Origin: Bacillus methanolicus
GTDB lineage: Bacteria > Bacillota > Bacilli > Bacillales > Cytobacillaceae
Assembly (NCBI RefSeq): GCF_008764295.1
Contig: NZ_VTQX01000010.1
Coordinates: 58,876-122,875, forward strand
Reading direction: 5' to 3'
Length of the DNA stretch: 64,000 nucleotides
Shown: positions 35,481 to 44,532 of the stretch, piece by piece
Layout of the letters: every line of letters starts with the position of its first letter
Numbering within the stretch: the first letter of the stretch is position 1
Program-made: the position numbers and the translations under genes
The notes under the pieces: model-generated
The model's database searches: none
What the model saw: only the letters and a program-made list of their open reading frames with translations
Told to the model about the DNA's origin: nothing

Positions 35481-36227
35481 CTATTCCACGTTTAAAGTTA
35501 GTAAAGGAATTCGTTCTTGATATTTTTTTACTAATGCTTCATTATGAGCATCGGAATCTTCCATGTTTCCACTGAGGAAAATGGGTGGTTCAAAACCTCG
35601 ATCAGCCATGATTTTTATAGCTTCAGCAAAAATACTGTTTAGAATCGTTGCACCGATCACCGTTGAGGTCGGGCCAAACTTAATTTTCACTTTTTCGTAA
35701 GCTAAGATGGCATCCCCTTTAGCAGAGTGATTATCGATGACTAAGTCAACCGAGTTAAATAGATGTTTGCCGCTTTTATGGCGAGAAGGTTGGCTTTTAG
35801 CATATTCTAGAGAGGTAATGCCGATTACAAAGGCGCCTTTTTCTCTTGCATAGTTGGCAACATCAACGGGAACAGGATTTCGTCCGGAAGTCGATAAAAC
35901 AAAAACAATATCATTTGCCTTGATCTCATGCTCTTTAATAAAGTTTTCAGCATAATCATTTTTTCGCTCGAGTTGGGAAGAACGCATAGCCCCTTCATGA
36001 AGCATTAGCGGCTCGAACAAAATTGGTTTAATGGGCACTAACCCACCAGCGCGATAGAAAACCTCTTCGGTTAATATATGTGAATGGCCGCAGCCAAACA
36101 ATTGAATAATGCCGCCTTTTTCGATACTATTTGCGACTTTTTCTGCTGCTAATTGTAAATGCTCTTTTTCATTTTCTAAAACGTGCTCTAGTAAATGGCT
36201 GACTTTTTGAAAATAATTCGATAGCAT
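35481..36227 (-). CDS. SIS-domain sugar-phosphate-binding protein (UPF0309-like)
   Basis: A 248-aa SIS protein. Sugar-phosphate-binding motifs are IIQLFGCGHSHILTEEVFYR (about residues 40-59) and FVLSTSGRNPVPVDVANYA (about 110), with a glutamate/his set near the C-terminus. SIS proteins isomerise, bind or deaminate phosphosugars. It is the last gene of the PTS operon, 3 bp after the aldolase stop, with GGAGGGG as its site. In this pathway it could be the ketose/aldose or amino-sugar step; that is inference. Confidence 0.85.
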   Translation of the reverse strand: MLSNYFQKVSHLLEHVLENEKEHLQLAAEKVANSIEKGGIIQLFGCGHSHILTEEVFYRAGGLVPIKPILFEPLMLHEGAMRSSQLERKNDYAENFIKEHEIKANDIVFVLSTSGRNPVPVDVANYAREKGAFVIGITSLEYAKSQPSRHKSGKHLFNSVDLVIDNHSAKGDAILAYEKVKIKFGPTSTVIGATILNSIFAEAIKIMADRGFEPPIFLSGNMEDSDAHNEALVKKYQERIPLLTLNVE

Positions 36228-36230
36228 ATG

Positions 36231-36944
36231 TTACCCCTCCAGTGCATGTAATACTTGTGCAACTTCTGTTGGAATTGTTTTTCCTGTTACCTTATCGATG
36301 GTAGAGCCAAAAATATGCGGCATGAAAAATTCTATTTCAATACTCTTTATAGCATTAATAATGGTGCGAATATTTGCTGCGCTAATGCCACCAGCAGGTT
36401 CAATGCCACGAATTCCTTTTTGAGCTGCTACTTTCGTTAAATAAACAAGCTCCTCTAGATGAACTTCACCGGATAGAGGCATAAATTTAATAGATTCCAC
36501 TCCAAGTGCATGGGCAATTTCCACGAATTCCTCCACTTTTACTTCAGAACCAGTTGGTAATTTCACTGTTCCAATGGTTCCACTTGGATTCACTAATGCA
36601 TTAATGAGTTGTGGTGAAGCCGCCTTTCCGTCTATAAACCCTTTTGCATATACAGCATTCTCAAAGGGTTGATTAATGTGGCCCGGGTTGGAGAGGGCGG
36701 CAATGTCGAGAACCCGTTTTGCGAACACGGGGTCTCCGCCGCCACCAAGGCCAATGGAGACGATGTCCACCACTTCTTTCAGCTCTTTCACTTTGCTTGC
36801 GCCATCTTCAATGTTGGAAAAATCGGATGCTACGATTCCAGGTACGACGAACCCTTTACCAGCTTCCATGACTTCCTCGGCATTTGCTTTATCTTTTGCT
36901 AAAAAATTGAATAGGACAAAATCATAAAGTTTTTGTTTTAACAT
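36231..36944 (-). CDS. KDGP aldolase family protein (DgaF-like)
   Basis: A 237-aa TIM-barrel-like aldolase of the DgaF group. Motifs: GKGFVVPGIVASDFSNIED (N-terminus), VSIGLGGGGDP, SIKFMPLSG (probable Schiff-base Lys) and GIRGIEPAGGI (phosphate site). DgaF cleaves 2-keto-3-deoxy-6-phosphogluconate to pyruvate and glyceraldehyde 3-phosphate in D-glucosaminate use. No DgaE-type lyase is beside it, so the substrate here is probably a related keto-deoxy sugar-acid phosphate. Start ATG 36944, one base after the creatininase-family stop. Confidence 0.85.
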   Translation of the reverse strand: MLKQKLYDFVLFNFLAKDKANAEEVMEAGKGFVVPGIVASDFSNIEDGASKVKELKEVVDIVSIGLGGGGDPVFAKRVLDIAALSNPGHINQPFENAVYAKGFIDGKAASPQLINALVNPSGTIGTVKLPTGSEVKVEEFVEIAHALGVESIKFMPLSGEVHLEELVYLTKVAAQKGIRGIEPAGGISAANIRTIINAIKSIEIEFFMPHIFGSTIDKVTGKTIPTEVAQVLHALEG

Positions 36945-36945
36945 A

Positions 36946-37674
36946 TTAACGGCCTTCTTTCATCTGTTCAATAAGTTGGACCATGTTATCAAGGGCAACT
37001 TTAATTATTTTTTCACCTTTATCCACTCGAGCTAATGTCGCATCACTTAAGACAGCTGTTTCGGTGAACTCTTCCCATGGTGTCGGTGTTACATCAGCAC
37101 TCATCGGAATCGTTGGCATATCATTCAACGCTTTTTCCATCTGCACGAATTCGGGAGCTAAATATAACATATACGATGTTTCGATTTCGTCAGCATGAAA
37201 GTATGTTCCGTGACTTGCAGGAGTTTCTCTCACTTCACTGATGATCTTGCCGGTTCCCGGATAAAACAAGTACAGGACTGTTAAGCCTGGATATTTTTCA
37301 TAAAGCTTGCGCGCAGCTTCTTTCATGGCAACCGCATTTCCTAGATGTCCATTGACCATCGCGAAAATTTGGAATCCTTGACGATATAAGCTTTCACCAA
37401 TATCGTATAACATACTAATCAATGACTCATTCGAAACATTGATGCTCCCAGGGAAGTTTTTTAAACTCCAAACTTGTCCATAAGGTAAGGTTGGCAAAAC
37501 AAATCCATTGATGCGCTCTGCAAGCTTTGCACTTAGTCGTTCTGCTAATAGATTATCAGTACCTAATGGCAAATGGGGACCATGTGCTTCGACAGCACCT
37601 ATTGGCAAAATCGCAACCTTTTTAGCCATGATTTTTTCTTTTACTTCAAAGGAGTTCTCATATTGGAATTGCAT
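36946..37674 (-). CDS. Creatininase-family metal-dependent amidohydrolase
   Basis: A 242-aa protein with the family's metal ligands: GAVEAHGPHLPLGTDN (Glu, His, Asp; residues about 27-42), MVNGHLGNAVAMKEAARK and YFHADEIETSYML (His/Glu). Creatininase relatives hydrolyse cyclic or linear amide bonds (creatinine, formamides). Start ATG 37674 behind GAGGTG. In this operon it suggests that the imported compound, or an intermediate, carries an amide or lactam. The true substrate is unknown. Confidence 0.85.
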   Translation of the reverse strand: MQFQYENSFEVKEKIMAKKVAILPIGAVEAHGPHLPLGTDNLLAERLSAKLAERINGFVLPTLPYGQVWSLKNFPGSINVSNESLISMLYDIGESLYRQGFQIFAMVNGHLGNAVAMKEAARKLYEKYPGLTVLYLFYPGTGKIISEVRETPASHGTYFHADEIETSYMLYLAPEFVQMEKALNDMPTIPMSADVTPTPWEEFTETAVLSDATLARVDKGEKIIKVALDNMVQLIEQMKEGR

Positions 37675-37690
37675 GCTTGCACCTCGCTGT

Positions 37691-38683
37691 CTATTTTTTA
37701 AATGTAAAGCATCTTGCTGGGTTTTCGACGAAAAATTTATGAATCAATTGTTCTCCATTAAAGCCCTTCTGATTCGCCTCATCTATAAATCTTGGAACCC
37801 ATTTGGCAATAATATATTCTAGGCCTAAGCCATAATCGTAATGTTTATAATAGCTTTTGCGGGCTGTATCACCAGATATTAAGATTTGGTTTTCAAAGCC
37901 TTTTTCTACTAAATTTAAGATACATTCAATTCTCAGCGATTCTGGTGCGTATTTGATTTTCGCAATGCCATCGAAGCTTAACAAGGCGCCGGTTTTGGCA
38001 ATTTTTTCATGATAGTACGGATCCGGATTGCGGTCCATATGTCCGATGCTTAAGTATTCTAGGTTCACATTTTCTGATTTCAATAGTTCAATTTGTTCCA
38101 ATGCCATTGTACCAGCTTCTGTATGTGAGTGGATGGGAGCTTTTGTTTCATGATGAGCTCTTGCTACTGCACGTAAAGTTTTCTCCTCTAACGGTGTGAT
38201 GCGGTTATAGCCTGTTCCGAATTTTACTTGTCCTGCTTTAAAGGGAGTACCTTCGAGTCCTTCTTCAACTTCCCTTATTACAAAGTCAGTTAGCTTATTA
38301 ATGCTTGTGTTCTCGATCCATTCTGCGTACGTTTGGTAATTTCCGATAAGGGGCTTGAGCTCGTCCTTTATCTTTCCATCCCAAAGAAAGCTTTTGTTAA
38401 AACCAGCTGTTCCGACAATGTGTAGATCAAGCTCGTCGGAAATTTCTTTTACAGCTTGAACATCTCGACCATAGTCTACAGCGGTAGCATCAACAATAGC
38501 CTTTCCACCATGACGCTTAAAATCAGCTACATCTTTTTTAGATTTCTCTTTATCATCTAACAGTAAATCATTTGCGTCTCTTTCAGCCCAATAGGCTGGA
38601 CGGCAAACAATATGTTCATGCGAATAAGTAAAGCCTAACTCTTTCGGTTGAATATCTCCTCTTAATGTACGAATAAAGCTCAT
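37691..38683 (-). CDS. Phosphotriesterase-family (PHP) hydrolase, likely sugar-phosphate lactonase
   Basis: A 330-aa TIM-barrel amidohydrolase. Binuclear metal ligands are visible: TYSHEHIVCRP (HxH, about 20), VKFGTGYNRI (bridging Lys), PIHSHTEAGT (His), LSIGHMDRNPD (His) and LISGDTARKSYY (Asp). PTS-linked members of this group are reported to open phosphorylated furanose lactones, such as D-xylono-1,4-lactone 5-phosphate. The start is ATG 38683 behind AGGAGGG; the longer frame to 38728 runs into the leader hairpin. Fourth from the end of the operon. Confidence 0.88.
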   Translation of the reverse strand: MSFIRTLRGDIQPKELGFTYSHEHIVCRPAYWAERDANDLLLDDKEKSKKDVADFKRHGGKAIVDATAVDYGRDVQAVKEISDELDLHIVGTAGFNKSFLWDGKIKDELKPLIGNYQTYAEWIENTSINKLTDFVIREVEEGLEGTPFKAGQVKFGTGYNRITPLEEKTLRAVARAHHETKAPIHSHTEAGTMALEQIELLKSENVNLEYLSIGHMDRNPDPYYHEKIAKTGALLSFDGIAKIKYAPESLRIECILNLVEKGFENQILISGDTARKSYYKHYDYGLGLEYIIAKWVPRFIDEANQKGFNGEQLIHKFFVENPARCFTFKK

Positions 38684-38884
38684 ATCGATCCCTCCTGATT
38701 GACTAAATGAAAACCGACATAGTTTCATGTCGGCTCAGGCGGTTATCGTAAACGTTTGCTTTCTTTCCCTTTTTCTCGTGCTGTTCCCTTCATAGGAAAC
38801 TCCGCATTTTTCAAGATTTAGCAAGGTGAACCAAACGTTGTCATTCAACCTGAAGACAGATGGATGTCGGTTTTCATTTTGTTG
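38684..38884 (-). promoter_or_regulatory. Intergenic control region between PTS EIIC and the lactonase gene
   Basis: Read on the minus strand: ATGAAAACCGACAT (plus 38863-38876) comes first, then a cre-like TCGTAAACGTTTGCTT (plus 38746-38761, two mismatches), then a hairpin CCGACAT/ATGTCGG followed by TTTT (plus 38708-38731). The first segment is also complementary to the hairpin's 3' arm (14 bp, plus 38706-38719), so it can compete with the terminator. This is the layout of an attenuator or processing site separating transporter genes from enzyme genes. Confidence 0.55.
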
Positions 38885-40180
38885 TTAATTAAAGAGCATT
38901 CCGATTAATTTGAATAGTGGTCCTAGGATAAACATATCTGAATCCGCTGCCCACATGGCAGTATCTGGAATTGTGGAAGAGATCAGTGTTTTTACCATGA
39001 GATACTGACCCCAAGCGACGATCGTTGCAGTAATGAAACCGCCCATTAGTGCGCCACGCACACCGCCGGTTGCGTTTCCAAAAACTCCAGCTGTTGCCCC
39101 ATGGAAGAAAAGGACGATCATTGTTGGTACAAAGACATAGCCTACTGTTTGACCTAAAACAATCAGCCAAATAAGTCCACCTGCAAAGGCTCCGAGGAAA
39201 CCAAGAATAACGGCATTTGGAGCATAAGGGAATACAACAGGTGCGTCTAATGCCGGTCTTGCTCCTGGTACAAGCTTTGTCGCAATACCATTGAAGGCAG
39301 GAACGATTTCACCAATAAACATTTTTACCCCGAAAAGGACGACCGCGATACCAGCTGCAAAGGTAAAGGATTGAATGATGGCATACATTATGAAATTTTG
39401 CTCTCCAGCTTGGGCAATTAATGCATCTGCAGCCGGAGTATCTTTCATTGAAAGAATGACAGCGCCTACCACGAATAGAATACTCATCGTTAAGGCCGTA
39501 ATGACATTGGAATCTCTAAGGAATTCCAATCCTTTAGGCAATTTAATCTTTTCAGAATCATTTTCTTTATTGCCAAACCATTTCCCAAACCATGATGCAA
39601 GTAAAGCAACAATCGCAGACGTGTGACCTAAAGCAATTTGATCATTTCCAGTTACTTTTCGCATATATGGTTGAACGATCGCTGGCTGTAATGTCCAATA
39701 AATCCCCATAAATACGGATAATATGAGAACTAATGCCGCGAATGGAATATTTGTTGCTGAGTCGATGAGAACGCCGGCAAAAATCATCGTTGTCCAGAAC
39801 ATCATATGTCCAGTCAAGTAAATATATTTAAAGCGAGTAAATCTTGCCAAAAGCACGTTTATGACAAATCCGATAAACATTGCTAATGTAACTGCGGAAC
39901 CGTATTTTGCATTGAATGCTTCTTGTCCCATGAAGGAACTAAATTCTGCGCCTTCAATTCCAAATACCTCACTCCACATTGGTTCAAACACACCGAGGGC
40001 ACCTGTGATGACTCCGGCACCAGCATTAATGATTAAGAATCCAATCATTGCTTTAAAAGTGCCGCTGATAATTTGACTGCTATTTTTTTTCTGTAATATC
40101 AAACCGAGCAACACGATAAAACCTAATAAAATTGCTGGTATTCCAAAGAAGTTAGATGCTAACCATTGAATAACCTCCAT
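38885..40180 (-). CDS. PTS ascorbate-type transporter subunit IIC (UlaA/SgaT family)
   Basis: A 431-aa integral membrane protein with about 11-12 hydrophobic segments. It matches the SgaT/UlaA group (IIC of the L-ascorbate PTS) in length and in GAGVITGALGVFEPMW, GHMMFWTTMIFAGVL and GATAGVFGNATGGVRGALMG. It moves substrate across the membrane coupled to phosphorylation by EIIB. Start ATG 40180 with GGGAGG. With separate EIIA and EIIB genes upstream. Substrate is inferred as a sugar acid or lactone, not proven. Confidence 0.9.
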   Translation of the reverse strand: MEVIQWLASNFFGIPAILLGFIVLLGLILQKKNSSQIISGTFKAMIGFLIINAGAGVITGALGVFEPMWSEVFGIEGAEFSSFMGQEAFNAKYGSAVTLAMFIGFVINVLLARFTRFKYIYLTGHMMFWTTMIFAGVLIDSATNIPFAALVLILSVFMGIYWTLQPAIVQPYMRKVTGNDQIALGHTSAIVALLASWFGKWFGNKENDSEKIKLPKGLEFLRDSNVITALTMSILFVVGAVILSMKDTPAADALIAQAGEQNFIMYAIIQSFTFAAGIAVVLFGVKMFIGEIVPAFNGIATKLVPGARPALDAPVVFPYAPNAVILGFLGAFAGGLIWLIVLGQTVGYVFVPTMIVLFFHGATAGVFGNATGGVRGALMGGFITATIVAWGQYLMVKTLISSTIPDTAMWAADSDMFILGPLFKLIGMLFN

Positions 40181-40210
40181 TATTAATCCTCCCTTTTTAT
40201 CTAGAATTTA

Positions 40211-40480
40211 CTACGCTAAATTTGCTTCAAGAGCTGTTTTTATCTCATTGGTATCAAAGTAGTTATTGACAATAATGATCTTAGATGAATGTCCTTCTAA
40301 TGATTGTGCTAATTCGTTGCTTGTAATGATATAGTCAGGATGCTCTGCAGAAGCGCTGGAAACATCCGTATTTTCTACATCTGCTTCAATTCCCATCTCA
40401 CGTAGCACATTCTCCACATTAATTCTTAAAATTAAACTTGTTCCTTGTCCTAGACCGCAGACACATAAAATTTTCATCAT
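40211..40480 (-). CDS. PTS ascorbate-type EIIB
   Basis: An 89-aa protein with the phospho-cysteine loop ILCVCGLGQGTSLIL (Cys8) at its start, as in UlaB/GatB-type EIIB. It takes phosphate from EIIA and gives it to the incoming sugar in EIIC. ATG 40480 behind GGAGG overlaps the EIIA stop by 4 bp (ATGA), indicating translational coupling. Confidence 0.92.
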   Translation of the reverse strand: MMKILCVCGLGQGTSLILRINVENVLREMGIEADVENTDVSSASAEHPDYIITSNELAQSLEGHSSKIIIVNNYFDTNEIKTALEANLA

Positions 40481-40917
40481 TCTTGTCCTCCTAATAGTGG
40501 TTTAATTTCTTCATAGCTTTGAGCAGTTAATAGTTTTTCTACATTTTCTTGATCAGATAGAAGCGCCATCAATTTTTGCAGCACGGTTACATGCTCGATA
40601 CTAGATGAAGCACCTAAGCCGAAAACCAACCTTACTGGGTCGTTATAAGAATGACCAAATTTAACAGGGGTCTTTAATCTTACAAATGAAACACATGCCT
40701 CGTTGACGCCATCTTCTGGACGAGCATGAGGAAGAGCAATATTTGGTGCAAGAACAAAGTAGGGACCGTTTGTTTTAAATGAATGCACCATTGCATTTAC
40801 ATATGTTTCTTCAACAAGTTTGTTATTCTTGAGGAGCGTACCTGTGCTAATAATAGCTTCTTCAGGTGAATTAGCTTCTACGTCTAAAGCAATCAAAGAT
40901 TCCTCCAAAAATTTCAT
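40477..40917 (-). CDS. PTS EIIA (mannitol/fructose-type, ascorbate system)
   Basis: A 146-aa EIIA domain with phosphorylated His64 in APNIALPHARPEDGV. It receives phosphate from HPr. Start ATG 40917 behind GGAGGTG. It is 25 bp after the PRD regulator, which has its own EIIA domain at its C-terminus with the same motif (VAIPHAKPEDGV), so regulator and transporter can be phosphorylated in the same way. Confidence 0.92.
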   Translation of the reverse strand: MKFLEESLIALDVEANSPEEAIISTGTLLKNNKLVEETYVNAMVHSFKTNGPYFVLAPNIALPHARPEDGVNEACVSFVRLKTPVKFGHSYNDPVRLVFGLGASSSIEHVTVLQKLMALLSDQENVEKLLTAQSYEEIKPLLGGQE

Positions 40918-40942
40918 GTATCACACCTCCATGTTTGTTAAG

Positions 40943-43054
40943 CTAATGCTGTTCAATTAAGGATTTTTTAATGTATTGATGGATTTCCCGTGCTGAGTGA
41001 AGTTTGATTAATCTGTTAACTGTTTCTTTCTTAGAAAATAATCCTGTTAATTGGGATAATGCCCTGAGATGTGATTCTTGATCAAATGGAGCTAATGTAA
41101 TGATTAAGAAGACATCATGTTTAGAATCATTTGAAAAGGAGACAGCTTCCTCTAGCTTCAACAGACTTATGCCAAGTTTTTTGACACCATCCTCAGGTTT
41201 TGCATGGGGGATGGCTACCTTTGGCGAAATGACGATATAAGGTCCATGTTTTTCAACATTTGAAATCATTGCGTCCCTATATTCTTTCGTAATATATTCA
41301 CCTTCTATAAGTGAGTTTGCAGCCAATTTAATAGCCGATTTCCAATCTGGCACGCTTGGCATTGTATGAATATGCTCTTCTTTTAAAATATCAATTAAGT
41401 TTGGCTTATATACTGCAGTTAGAGAAACTTCGGATCGATTTAAATGCTGGCGCAATTCCTTGATTAGTTCGTCCTTTTGATGTATCGTTGCATATCTTTC
41501 AATCACATCAACAATTCTGTCTGTTGCCAAGTTTTGTTTTTGTGAGCTATTAAAGATGGCGTTTACTTTTTTTAACAAGCCTTCTTTTTCTGCATCAGAT
41601 AAAATCGGATTTACGACGAATATGGGAATATCATTTTTTTGAATCGCTGTTGTTGAAAAGACGAGATCAATGTCATAGTCTTTTTCTTCATAATCTCTAA
41701 CGGAAACAGAATCGATAATATCGATTGTCGAAAATAAGCCTTCTAATTGCTGTTTTAATATTTGTGAAGTTCCAATTCCATTTGCACAAACGACTAGAGC
41801 TTTTTTTCTAGAAATCAGCGTAGTACCGGCTCTCCGTAGACAGCCGCCGAAATGAAATGAAATGTAAGCTATTTCATTTTCCGGTAGCGGTTTTCCAATT
41901 AACTTTTCGAAGGGCTCGATCACCTTTTGTGTAAGCGAGTACACCTCCTCAAACTTAGATTTAACAGAGTCGACGATGTTTTTTTCGACGTCGAGTCCAT
42001 ATTTGACTCGATAAAAAGCAGGTTTCAAATGTAGAACAAGATTTTTCACCAGCATTTCCTGATCATCAAATAGTGTACATGCGAGTATCTGAAATTGATG
42101 GGTCATCTTTTTAGCAACATTCGTTAATTCTTCTGAAAGTATATTGTCATTTCTATCTTCCTCAGAATAATTTACGCGCGCTCCCAATAAGTAGGTTGTA
42201 AAATAAAATTTTTCATCCTCAGGAAAGGAGGTATCAAAAATACGTTCGAGTTTTCTACAAATTTGTTTTGTCACTAAAAACGCTTTCGTTTTTCTTAAAA
42301 CATCTTTCTCAACTAAATCCATTTTTATATATTTCTTTTGCGCAATCCTCATGCTAAATAGCACCAAGCGTAAACTTAAGCTATACAGCATATCATCTGT
42401 AAACTTAATATTTAATTCTTCTTCACTTTGAAAGAGAAATTGATAAACCTGTTTTATTAAATGTAAAAATTGTTCACTGCTATTAGGGTCATTTACTTGC
42501 AGTTGAATAGCAGCTACTAACGAATGATGATTTTGGATTGGGATCGCAATCGATAAATAATATCCAATCGCTCTGCGAATTTCAGCTTCGTCACCAGCAA
42601 TGATGTACCCTTTTTTACGCTCAAACCCGAGATGAAGATGGAAGGAACGAATATCTGCCTTTAATGATTTAATATCCTCTATCGTAGTAGTTCTACTAAC
42701 TCTGCTTTTTTCCATTAAATCCTCTAGGAAATAGCTTTTCACACCCATTAAGATATAGAGAGCAATCCACGCCTTGCGTTCATCCTGCGAGTATTCATAG
42801 TGCCAAGCTTTCATTTTCTCTATTTTGCTGGGAACTAATTTTTTTGCACGGTCCGTTAAAATAAAGCCAGCAGAACGAATGTTTTCAATCTTATCGATTC
42901 CAAGGCTGGCGAGCCAATCATTGATTTTTTCCATATCATAATAGATGGTTCGCCGTGAAACATTTATTTTCTCTGTTAATTCCTCCGCAGAAAGATAAGA
43001 GTCAGCATTGATTAGTTGCATTAAAATGGCAGTACTGCGTTTATCTAATGACAT
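40943..43054 (-). CDS. PRD-containing transcriptional activator with EIIB- and EIIA-like domains
   Basis: A 703-aa MtlR/LicR-type regulator: N-terminal HTH domains (residues about 5-160, LSAEELTEKINVSRRTIYYD), two PTS regulation domains (about 185-400), a GatB-like EIIB domain (about 405-500, KALVVCANGIGTSQILK) and an EIIA domain (about 555-700, VAIPHAKPEDGVKKLGISLL). Phosphorylation by HPr activates and by EIIB represses such proteins, linking expression to substrate supply. Start ATG 43054 with AAGGAGG. It is the first gene of the PTS operon and divergent from the oligopeptide operon. Confidence 0.92.
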   Translation of the reverse strand: MSLDKRSTAILMQLINADSYLSAEELTEKINVSRRTIYYDMEKINDWLASLGIDKIENIRSAGFILTDRAKKLVPSKIEKMKAWHYEYSQDERKAWIALYILMGVKSYFLEDLMEKSRVSRTTTIEDIKSLKADIRSFHLHLGFERKKGYIIAGDEAEIRRAIGYYLSIAIPIQNHHSLVAAIQLQVNDPNSSEQFLHLIKQVYQFLFQSEEELNIKFTDDMLYSLSLRLVLFSMRIAQKKYIKMDLVEKDVLRKTKAFLVTKQICRKLERIFDTSFPEDEKFYFTTYLLGARVNYSEEDRNDNILSEELTNVAKKMTHQFQILACTLFDDQEMLVKNLVLHLKPAFYRVKYGLDVEKNIVDSVKSKFEEVYSLTQKVIEPFEKLIGKPLPENEIAYISFHFGGCLRRAGTTLISRKKALVVCANGIGTSQILKQQLEGLFSTIDIIDSVSVRDYEEKDYDIDLVFSTTAIQKNDIPIFVVNPILSDAEKEGLLKKVNAIFNSSQKQNLATDRIVDVIERYATIHQKDELIKELRQHLNRSEVSLTAVYKPNLIDILKEEHIHTMPSVPDWKSAIKLAANSLIEGEYITKEYRDAMISNVEKHGPYIVISPKVAIPHAKPEDGVKKLGISLLKLEEAVSFSNDSKHDVFLIITLAPFDQESHLRALSQLTGLFSKKETVNRLIKLHSAREIHQYIKKSLIEQH

Positions 43055-43545
43055 GTCATATTCCTCCTTGCACTAAAAGATTGTGCAGAAAGATCAAGGG
43101 CAATTGCTTAATTTGATCGTACATCTTCCTTACTGATATTAAAAGACCAAGTACCATCCATTGCTTTTGTGCAAAATCGTACTGATTTATCGAAATAGTC
43201 TAACAGCACTAAATGAAGTGGAGGAGGTAAAAAGGTTTTTGTCAAATAGATGACCACTTTTCGCGTTATATTTTTGAAAAATAATTTCAGAATATAACTT
43301 ATATTATCTATTGGTATTACTGGGTTTATACTTCGAAAGAATTTAATGGAAAATTCGTTATATATAAATAATTCTGTTAAATAGTAGACGAAGTGTTATT
43401 TTTTTTATAAAATGTAGAATATTAGGAAGATTTACGTAATGTTTAAATTTTATCCTGCAAGATCATTTTTAATAAAACACCATGAAGAGAGCTTTGTTTT
43501 AGAAGGGAATCATTTTAAAAATGCAACTTTGAAAGGAGTAAAAGT
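43055..43545. other. Intergenic region between PTS regulator and oligopeptide operon
   Basis: About 490 bp, AT-rich, with no gene I can support. Promoters for both divergent operons must lie here, but no hexamer pair is convincing. A pseudo-palindromic AATATAACTTATATT stretch is seen near 43290-43305. Confidence 0.4.
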
Positions 43546-44532
43546 GTGACTCAGGCTCCCGTTTTAGATGTAAAAGAATTGAGAACATCATTCATTTCGT
43601 CTGATGGTGAAATTCCAGCAGTCGATAATATTAGTTTTGCGGTTAATAAAGGAGAAATTCTAGGAATCGTTGGGGAATCAGGATGCGGAAAAAGCGTTAC
43701 TTCATTATCGATTATGAAGCTTATTCCTCAGCCACCAGGAAAAATAGTAGGTGGAGAGATTCTTTTGAACGGTGAGGATCTTGTCCCGGCCACAGAAAAA
43801 AGGATGCGGCAAATAAGAGGCAATGACATTGCAATGATTTTTCAAGAGCCAATGACGTCTTTAAACCCTCTGTTTACGATTGGAAATCAATTAGTTGAAG
43901 GGATTATTTTACATAAAAAGGTAAGCAAGAAGGCAGCCTTTAAAATTGGTGTCGAAATGCTAAAGCTCGTCGGCTTGCCTAGAGCAGAACAGATTATGAA
44001 GGAATTTCCCCATCAGCTTTCAGGTGGAATGAGACAGAGGGTAATGATAGCGATGGCTTTATCCTGTGATCCAAAGCTGCTGATTGCGGATGAACCTACA
44101 ACCGCTTTGGATGTAACGATCCAAGCACAAATTTTATCTTTAATGAAAGATTTAAACAAAAAATTAGATACAGCGATTATCATGATTACCCATGATCTAG
44201 GGGTGGTAGCAGAGGTTTGTCAAAGAGTGCTCGTGATGTATGCAGGAAAAGTAGTTGAAGAGGCAAGTGTGAGCGAGATTTTTAAAAACCCAAAGCATCC
44301 CTATACGATCGGTTTATTGCAGTCAGTGCCTGATGTTCGTGAAAAGAAAGAAAGGCTTTATTCAATCCCAGGTAATGTGCCAAGGCCAGGAACGATTACG
44401 ACAGGATGCCGTTTTGCTGCACGATGTGACAAAGTGCAAGAACGCTGTTTAACAGAGGATCCTGAACTATATAAACAGGGCGACGGCCATTATGTCCGCT
44501 GTTTCCTGCATGCCTCGGGAGGTGAAATTTAA
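43546..44532 (+). CDS. Oligopeptide/dipeptide ABC transporter ATPase (OppD/DppD/AppD type)
   Basis: A 328-aa ATPase. Walker [19 protein letters not shown] (about residues 42-59), signature LSGGMRQRVM, Walker B LIADEPTTALDVTIQAQ, H-loop ITHDLGVVAEVC, and the C-terminal oligo_HPY Cys region GCRFAARCDKVQERCL that binds an Fe-S cluster in relatives. Start GTG 43546 with AAAGGAG. The order ATPase-ATPase-binding protein-permease-permease is that of the appDFABC operon of Bacillus subtilis. Substrate not readable. Confidence 0.9.
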   Translation: MTQAPVLDVKELRTSFISSDGEIPAVDNISFAVNKGEILGIVGESGCGKSVTSLSIMKLIPQPPGKIVGGEILLNGEDLVPATEKRMRQIRGNDIAMIFQEPMTSLNPLFTIGNQLVEGIILHKKVSKKAAFKIGVEMLKLVGLPRAEQIMKEFPHQLSGGMRQRVMIAMALSCDPKLLIADEPTTALDVTIQAQILSLMKDLNKKLDTAIIMITHDLGVVAEVCQRVLVMYAGKVVEEASVSEIFKNPKHPYTIGLLQSVPDVREKKERLYSIPGNVPRPGTITTGCRFAARCDKVQERCLTEDPELYKQGDGHYVRCFLHASGGEI

